Below are positions 59,250 to 64,000 of a DNA stretch of 64,000 nt, piece after piece. The translations under genes and the position numbers were made by a program. Position 1 is the stretch's first letter; each line of letters opens with the position of its first letter. Location of the stretch: NCBI GenBank assembly GCA_963971225.1, contig OZ020268.1, positions 43,903,348 to 43,967,347 on the forward strand, read 5' to 3'. Origin of the DNA: Melieria omissa. Lineage: Eukaryota > Arthropoda > Insecta > Diptera > Ulidiidae. The notes below the pieces were generated by a model. That model worked only from the letters and a program-made list of their open reading frames with translations, was not told the origin of the DNA and ran no database searches.

Positions 59250-59550
59250 ACGTTGTATGGGGGTGGCGCTATTTATTTGATCAAGAAAACGATGGATCGA
59301 TGTGTATGTGTACGAATCTTGCGGGAAATCGTGCTACCGTATGCCCGTGAAAAAACGCCAATGCTTTGGATCTTCCAACAGGATTATAACCGAAAGCATA
59401 CAAGCAAGGTCGCATGAAAGGAGCTTCGCAAAAGCAGGATTAGGGTTATGGAATGGCTCGCACAATCACCAGACTTCAATATAATTAAAAATTTGTGGTG
59501 TGACGTGAAGAGAGCAGTTGCTCACAATAATCTTTTAAATAATAATCAAC
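59250..59550 (+). pseudogene. Tc1-like transposase C-terminus, right arm
   Basis: This is the inverse copy of the left-arm fragment. RSMCMCTNLAGNRATV-type frames and then LQQDYNRKHT, MEWLAQSPDFNIIKNLWC can be followed across two frames. It has the same Glu-to-Lys change at the last catalytic position as the left arm, so the change predates the duplication of the arms. A few point differences and a one-base shift separate the arms. Confidence 0.65.
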
Positions 59551-59978
59551 TTTGAGAAGCAGTAGACCACGCCCCTAGAGAAAGATATGAAAATTTGGTT
59601 ATTTCAATGCATCGGCTCTGTGCTGCAGTAATAGTCAAACAACAGTCACGCAACTAAATATTAATTTGAAGAAAAATTACGTTATTACTATTTAACCACT
59701 AAATCTTTTAAAATGAAACACAATTTTTGCTTCATTTTTATGAAAGTAAAGCGAACTACTATTTTTTTGACCGTCCATATTTTGGAGCTTTTGACGCATT
59801 TAATTTAAATCAAACCAAACTGAGTTTAATTCTTAAGTTTTCTTTTATGATTGCATTGTTAACACATATAACTTGTTAAAAAAAATACAAAATAAATATT
59901 TGTAAAGAAAAGCAGATTATTTTTTCTTAATTTTCTTTTCGTTGTACGCGTACTACTATTATTTTGACCGCAACTGTA

Positions 59979-61850
59979 TGTATGCATGTACATAGTTAAA
60001 CTCGTGTTCGCGTGTAATTTAAAAATGTCGTTTAGAAAAAATCAGGTAAGTATTGCAGATTGCTTAAATGTGGAGTCAACAGTTACTGTCGCAGCGAAAA
60101 GTATGAAAGTCATTACTTGAATGTAATCGCTTGATAAGCAGCCAGCGATAAGAACCTTTCTGGTTGGCTGGATTTTAATTAAATTAAAAGTTCATCAACA
60201 GTTGACTGGGGAATGTGCAAAGTGATTTGCTGAAAATGGCGCAACTGCTATTCATATCGAAGGCACATATTGCGAGTTCATTATCCTTTGGCAGTGTGCT
60301 TGAGAATAATAAACCGAGAGTGTGATTAATCATTATCAGAAAAAAGTTGTCATTGCAGCTTTTTTTGGAGCCTTGCTTACTTACGTACATACGAACGAGT
60401 GAAACAGAGGAAATGAGAAAAAAACCAAAAACGGAGATTTTTATTGATTTCAATTGAGTGAGTGGAGAGGAAAAAAAATGGAAAGAATGTCAAAAGCTGA
60501 AAAAATTTTTTGGTAGTTTTTTCTGACGGTCTGTCAGTTGCGTTAGCGTAGTGGTAGCATCACAAGGACGCTGGAGGAACGGATGGCAGGTATTTGCTAT
60601 CATTTGCATAGTTTTGATCTGTAACGCATTAAATGTAAATGCAAACCATTAGCTGTTTGATGTGGTAATAGAGAATCGGACTAGACAGAACTGATAACAC
60701 AACCGCAATGAGCTGTTTGTCTTACAGTATGAAGGTGAATATTAGATTGGTTGCTGAATGCTACGGGGAGGTGTTCGATTTTGTTCGAAAGAGTTTCGTG
60801 TGTACACTGAATTGCGAAAGAGAAAGTGAAAAGCTGTTAATTAGACAATTTCAATTCACCAGAAATTTTCAATTGCTTCCTGGTTAGAAGTTATTGCGAC
60901 TGCCTTATATCAAATTTATTTGCGACATTACACGCAGTTTTAAGACAACTGTGATTAGTTAATCACCCTTTTGGTCGTGAAATAGTGAAAGTGGAAAAAT
61001 ACACTGACGCGCAGAGGGACAAAGCCTGCCATTGGTTTTAGCACATTAAAGTTCATACATAGGATTTTCTTGCTTTCTCCCCTATAAACAAAGACAGACG
61101 GACCTGCTTAATCGAATCGCTTGTCACGTTAAATATGTTTGTATTTGCCACGCCTACTTTTGCATGTTGCAAACGGCGACACTAAAGCGAACATGCTTCA
61201 GCGCCTCCGTGAACGGGACTTTCTAGCTTTGGTTGCTGAGTTGAGCATATTGTGCACACAGCACAGACAGACTGGTTGGACCGATAGCCGGACGGATGTT
61301 CGCTGAGTGCGTGAGCGGCCCGCAGGCCATGCAAACGGCATACAAATGAACTCCGAAGCATGCAAACGCCGACCTAATGGGGCGGAATGTTAAGGCAGCA
61401 AACACTATGCGACAAAGGAATCTCAGCAGGATAAATGGAATAGAAGGACATGTTAATTGTGTTGTTAAACTGTAAAGTAGATGCGGCAGCAAAAAAATCA
61501 CCGACCATGATCAACACGATTATTATGCAATAAGCATGTCCGCCGCCCCGTGAACGAATGAAAAATGGCAAAAGTACGAAATGGTCGATAAACGAGCTGC
61601 CACTTTATTTGGCGTCGAAGTTGAAGCGTGCATTGCCGTCGCTGCCAATTTGTTAATGCCATGTAAATCCCACACATATGCGGGCTTGAGCTCGTTAAAG
61701 GATTTGACTCAAAATTGAAGCGGTGACACAGAAAATTGCATAAAGGAGGAGTTGCACAGTGTGATGGACAATGATGAACAATTTGAAAATATTCAATTTC
61801 ATAGATACTTTGTTCAAGCAAGTAAATATGTACGAGTACGACATATATGT
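59979..61850. other. Noncoding DNA, no gene supported
   Basis: A tRNA-like A-box phrase (ttagcgtagtggtagcatc) occurs at about 60545-60563 without a T-arm downstream. The sequence is otherwise unique-looking, with random frames on both strands. Confidence 0.45.
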
Positions 61851-61853
61851 ATG

Positions 61854-61900
61854 CAGGGGCGTAGCCAAGAGGGGTTTGGGTGTCAGAACCACCCATGGCC
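61854..61900. repeat. hAT-type terminus, isolated
   Basis: The phrase CAGGGGCGTAGCCAAGAGGG followed by tttgggtgtcagaacc resembles the left end of the hAT-like element at 33809 and a common type of animal hAT terminus. No partner end or duplication is found, so only a fragment can be claimed. Confidence 0.35.
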
Positions 61901-62232
61901 TATAATTACTTAACCCTAATTCCCAGAAGTGAGCCTCACAGTCTCACTAAAGATTTCAAATGGTGATAAATCCAAAAGATTTTCGATTCCATTATTCTAT
62001 GTAATCCTCTAATGGAATGTCAGATGGAATGCATTTACAAATTTAACATTTTAGACATATTTTGCACTTTTTAAACAAATGTTTTCAGTAATTTAGCTCA
62101 TATAAACCTGACAGTCTTACTTCTGGGTTTACGTTACTTTTAAAATTCTAGGAATTATGGATAAAATTTGCAATCACTATGCATGGTATGCACAATCCAC
62201 ATTAGCAAAAAGGTATTTTCACCTTTAAACAT
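61901..62232. other. Noncoding DNA
   Basis: AT-rich stretch between the hAT-type terminus and the mariner remnant; nothing recognised. Confidence 0.5.
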
Positions 62233-62560
62233 TTAAAATAATAATACAAAAACTTGTTGGTAAAACCGATATGGTCCATACGCAATAAGCAGGTCTAATG
62301 AGTGTGTTAGATCGTCGGCTGGAATGTCCTTTAGGATGTCGGTACAAGCCTTTTGGATGGCTTCCACGTGCTCAAAACGCCTCCATTTAATCGGTAAATG
62401 CTTTTCTTCTTGAAAAGGTGAAAGTCGCACGATGCCGCATTAGGTGAAAACGAGGAGTGGTTGGTGACTAAAATTAGACTTTTAGTCAGAAAGTCAGTAA
62501 TAAGTGTCTATCGATGAGATGTCGTCTTTCGATAGCCAAATGTTCAGTAAAAATACGATA
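62233..62560 (-). pseudogene. Mariner transposase C-terminal remnant (second copy)
   Basis: On the minus strand HSSFSPNAASCDFHLF corresponds to the mariner YSPDLAPCDFHLF region; here the third catalytic Asp motif is partly changed. After a frameshift comes KHLPIKWRRFEHVEAIQKAC, then TDILKDIPADDLTHSLDLL. It shares many words (actcatcgat, gacacttat, gcttgtaccgacatcct, gacgatcta) with the remnant at 34263-34570, so both come from one DD34D mariner family. Confidence 0.7.
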
Positions 62561-64000
62561 ATTTTATGTTGTTAAAACGCTTAACCTTCGCCTTACCAAA
62601 GATTTTTGTATGCGTCGTTTAATAATGCCCACCCGGATGACGCCAGGCGCTTCCGCCGCTATTTTGAATAAAACTCTCAAAACCTTCTAATGTTGCCCAA
62701 TCCAACCGTGATATAAAATCGTCCCACTGTACGTCATCAAACAAATAAGAAGAACCAATTTAGAAACCAATGCTCCGACTAGGTACCATTCGTGGGTCAA
62801 TGCGCATATGGACTAACGCACGAAGGGCTATCAGTGTCGTTTTAGGTTTGCCCTCCTTCATTGGCGTCAACCCTAGCGGGCAAAAATTCAATTTCAGTCG
62901 GACAAAAACCACCTAAACTGGCAACTGTGCACAAGCGAAAAGAGTGCAAAGAAGTGTAAAGAAGTCCGCCAGATGAATTTAATTAGCTTGTCGGCGTCAT
63001 TGGCAACAGCGAAAATAAATAACAACATTTACAGCGCAGGGCATCGCGTGGGCGACGGAGGCGGGCCGCCACTTCGCATTGAGTGCGCCCCGAGCGCTCC
63101 CTGTGCGCATTAAGAGCGTTTTAAAGGTTGACAAACAACTCGAACGATGCCTTAATTACGGTGGCGTGGATTAAGTTCCGCGCTAATTTCCCCTTTTAAG
63201 TTGGTTTCGCCTATCCCTTCTGCCGTTTTGCCATTTTGTTATTTGCATTGCGGCAACTTTGTGGCTCGGTTTTGTGTGCGCTCACACCTTGCAGCGGCTT
63301 GAACAGTTCGGCGTTTGCGGCGCAGTGACCAGCGACGGGCAATTATCGCTCAGGCACTTAAAGGCGCAGTTTCAAATGTAATGGAAACGCTTGGCTTTCA
63401 CAATGAACAAAAGTTAAAAATGCTAATGCCTCGAAGCTATTCTACTGCTCTACTATGGGAGTAATGCGTCGGCGCTACTTGTTCAGTTCTTCGCCAATTA
63501 GCTTTTGATTTAAGGGAAATGCCGCCATGCGCACAGCATCAGTTAGACGTCGCTCTGCGTCGGCGTCTTAATGCGGCACATTCTGTGAGCAGTAAATTTT
63601 ACACTGCATGTTTCATGGTTCCCTGCTTTCAAAGCCAGCACTGAAAAATTGCCTTGGTGCCCTGATAAATAGCGTTGATCGTTAACGCGCGTAAGCAACG
63701 CTGCCTCTCCGCATGTTGTCTGCGCACAGTTGAAGTTGTTGGTGCGCACTCTGTTGCAGCATCGCACTATCAATAACGGAATGAATGAGTGCGGTGAGGG
63801 AAGGAAAGGGAAGTTTAACACACACAAGTCTACTTTAAGCGCATTGGTTAACCTTTTCTTGTTGTTGATGGTTTTTTAAATTTTTTATGGGTGAGAATCC
63901 AATTAAGTGTCGAATGGGGAATGAAAGTGAAATATAAAATTGTTTGGCCTTTTTGTGGGTAAAACAATTATAAAAAAAAGGTTCCAGTAAATATTTGGTC
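62561..64000. other. Noncoding DNA to the window edge
   Basis: GC-richer sequence at 62930-63830 without motif-bearing frames, and no transposon ends. I cannot say whether this is intron of the minus-strand gene or intergenic DNA. Confidence 0.45.

Larger units (their letters stand above)
58337..59976. mobile_element. Palindromic Tc1-like element
   Basis: The ends are CAGCTGCGGTCAAAATAATA and, in reverse, CAGTTGCGGTCAAAATAATA, with TA on both sides (58335-58336 and 59977-59978). The left (58337 to about 59073) and right (about 59242 to 59976) arms are near-identical inverse copies of roughly 735 bp. Each carries the 3' part of the transposase, facing inward from the centre towards the ends. 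Between the arms (59074-59241) sits a further pair of smaller inverted copies of the same arm-tip sequence. The whole can fold into one long hairpin. It has no intact transposase. Confidence 0.85.

Noticed and set aside
60540..60600. tRNA-like phrase ttagcgtagtggtagcatc
   Set aside because: An A-box alone; no T-arm or B-box lies at tRNA distance and no cloverleaf can be drawn.
1..64000. CRISPR arrays, operons, prokaryotic promoters or phage genes
   Set aside because: The spliced arrestin exons, AT-rich noncoding background and insect transposon families show a eukaryotic genome; no such features are present.

Overview
The window reads as one stretch of an insect genome, most likely a dipteran and quite possibly a tephritid fruit fly. 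It is AT-rich and gene-poor, with spliced genes, long introns and many decayed DNA transposons. One of these is a mariner whose second and third catalytic aspartates are 41 residues apart, the 'rosa' type described from Ceratitis and other tephritids. The species is not shown by the sequence and is an inference.

Host gene. The only host gene I can support is on the minus strand. Three exons (10304-10107, 9791-9671, 3345-3198) join with matching phases and GT/AG sites, and encode the N-terminal half of an arrestin: the phosphate-sensing Lys pair, the finger loop and the end of the N-domain. The C-domain must lie left of position 1. A fourth coding exon (22972-22619), with a polyglutamine run and conserved-looking flanks, ends in the phase the arrestin exon needs. 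It may be a 5' exon giving an N-terminal extension. The rest is intron or intergenic DNA.

Mobile elements, left to right. 4.35-5.66 kb: near-complete DD41D mariner with one frameshift and one stop. 6.4-6.9 kb: 3' end of a non-LTR retrotransposon with a TAAG tail. 7.6-8.0 and 11.6-11.9 kb: two solo LTRs of one family, inverted. 14.0-15.0 and 51.15-51.6 kb: two copies of a foldback element ending CACCGTGCGACA. 17.6-18.4 and 53.8-54.3 kb: two copies of one internally deleted DD41D subfamily. 25.5-26.3 kb: a TTAA-type MITE nested in a pogo-like MITE. 28.6-29.2 kb: a long-TIR MITE. 29.4-31.05 and 45.6-46.6 kb: two Transib-like elements. 33.8-34.8 kb: a hAT-like element holding a mariner remnant. 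36.6-37.6 and 42.4-43.4 kb: two RNase H-bearing non-LTR retrotransposon ends. 48.6-49.2 kb: a 676-bp DD34D mariner. 56.3-57.4 kb: a DD36E Tc1/mariner element between arrays of short repeats. 58.3-60.0 kb: a palindromic Tc1-like element. 62.2-62.6 kb: a mariner remnant. Short hAT-like ends are scattered through the window.

Most interesting signal. The Transib-like pair has all four ends beginning with CACAGTG, which is exactly the RAG heptamer consensus. In each copy one end has a 12-bp spacer and the other a 23-bp spacer before a nonamer-like ACAAAAATA-type block. Perfect 5-bp GC-rich target duplications (CGCCA, CGTAG) flank them. They are therefore built like a 12-RSS/23-RSS pair from V(D)J recombination, in an insect transposon. 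No transposase is encoded in either copy.
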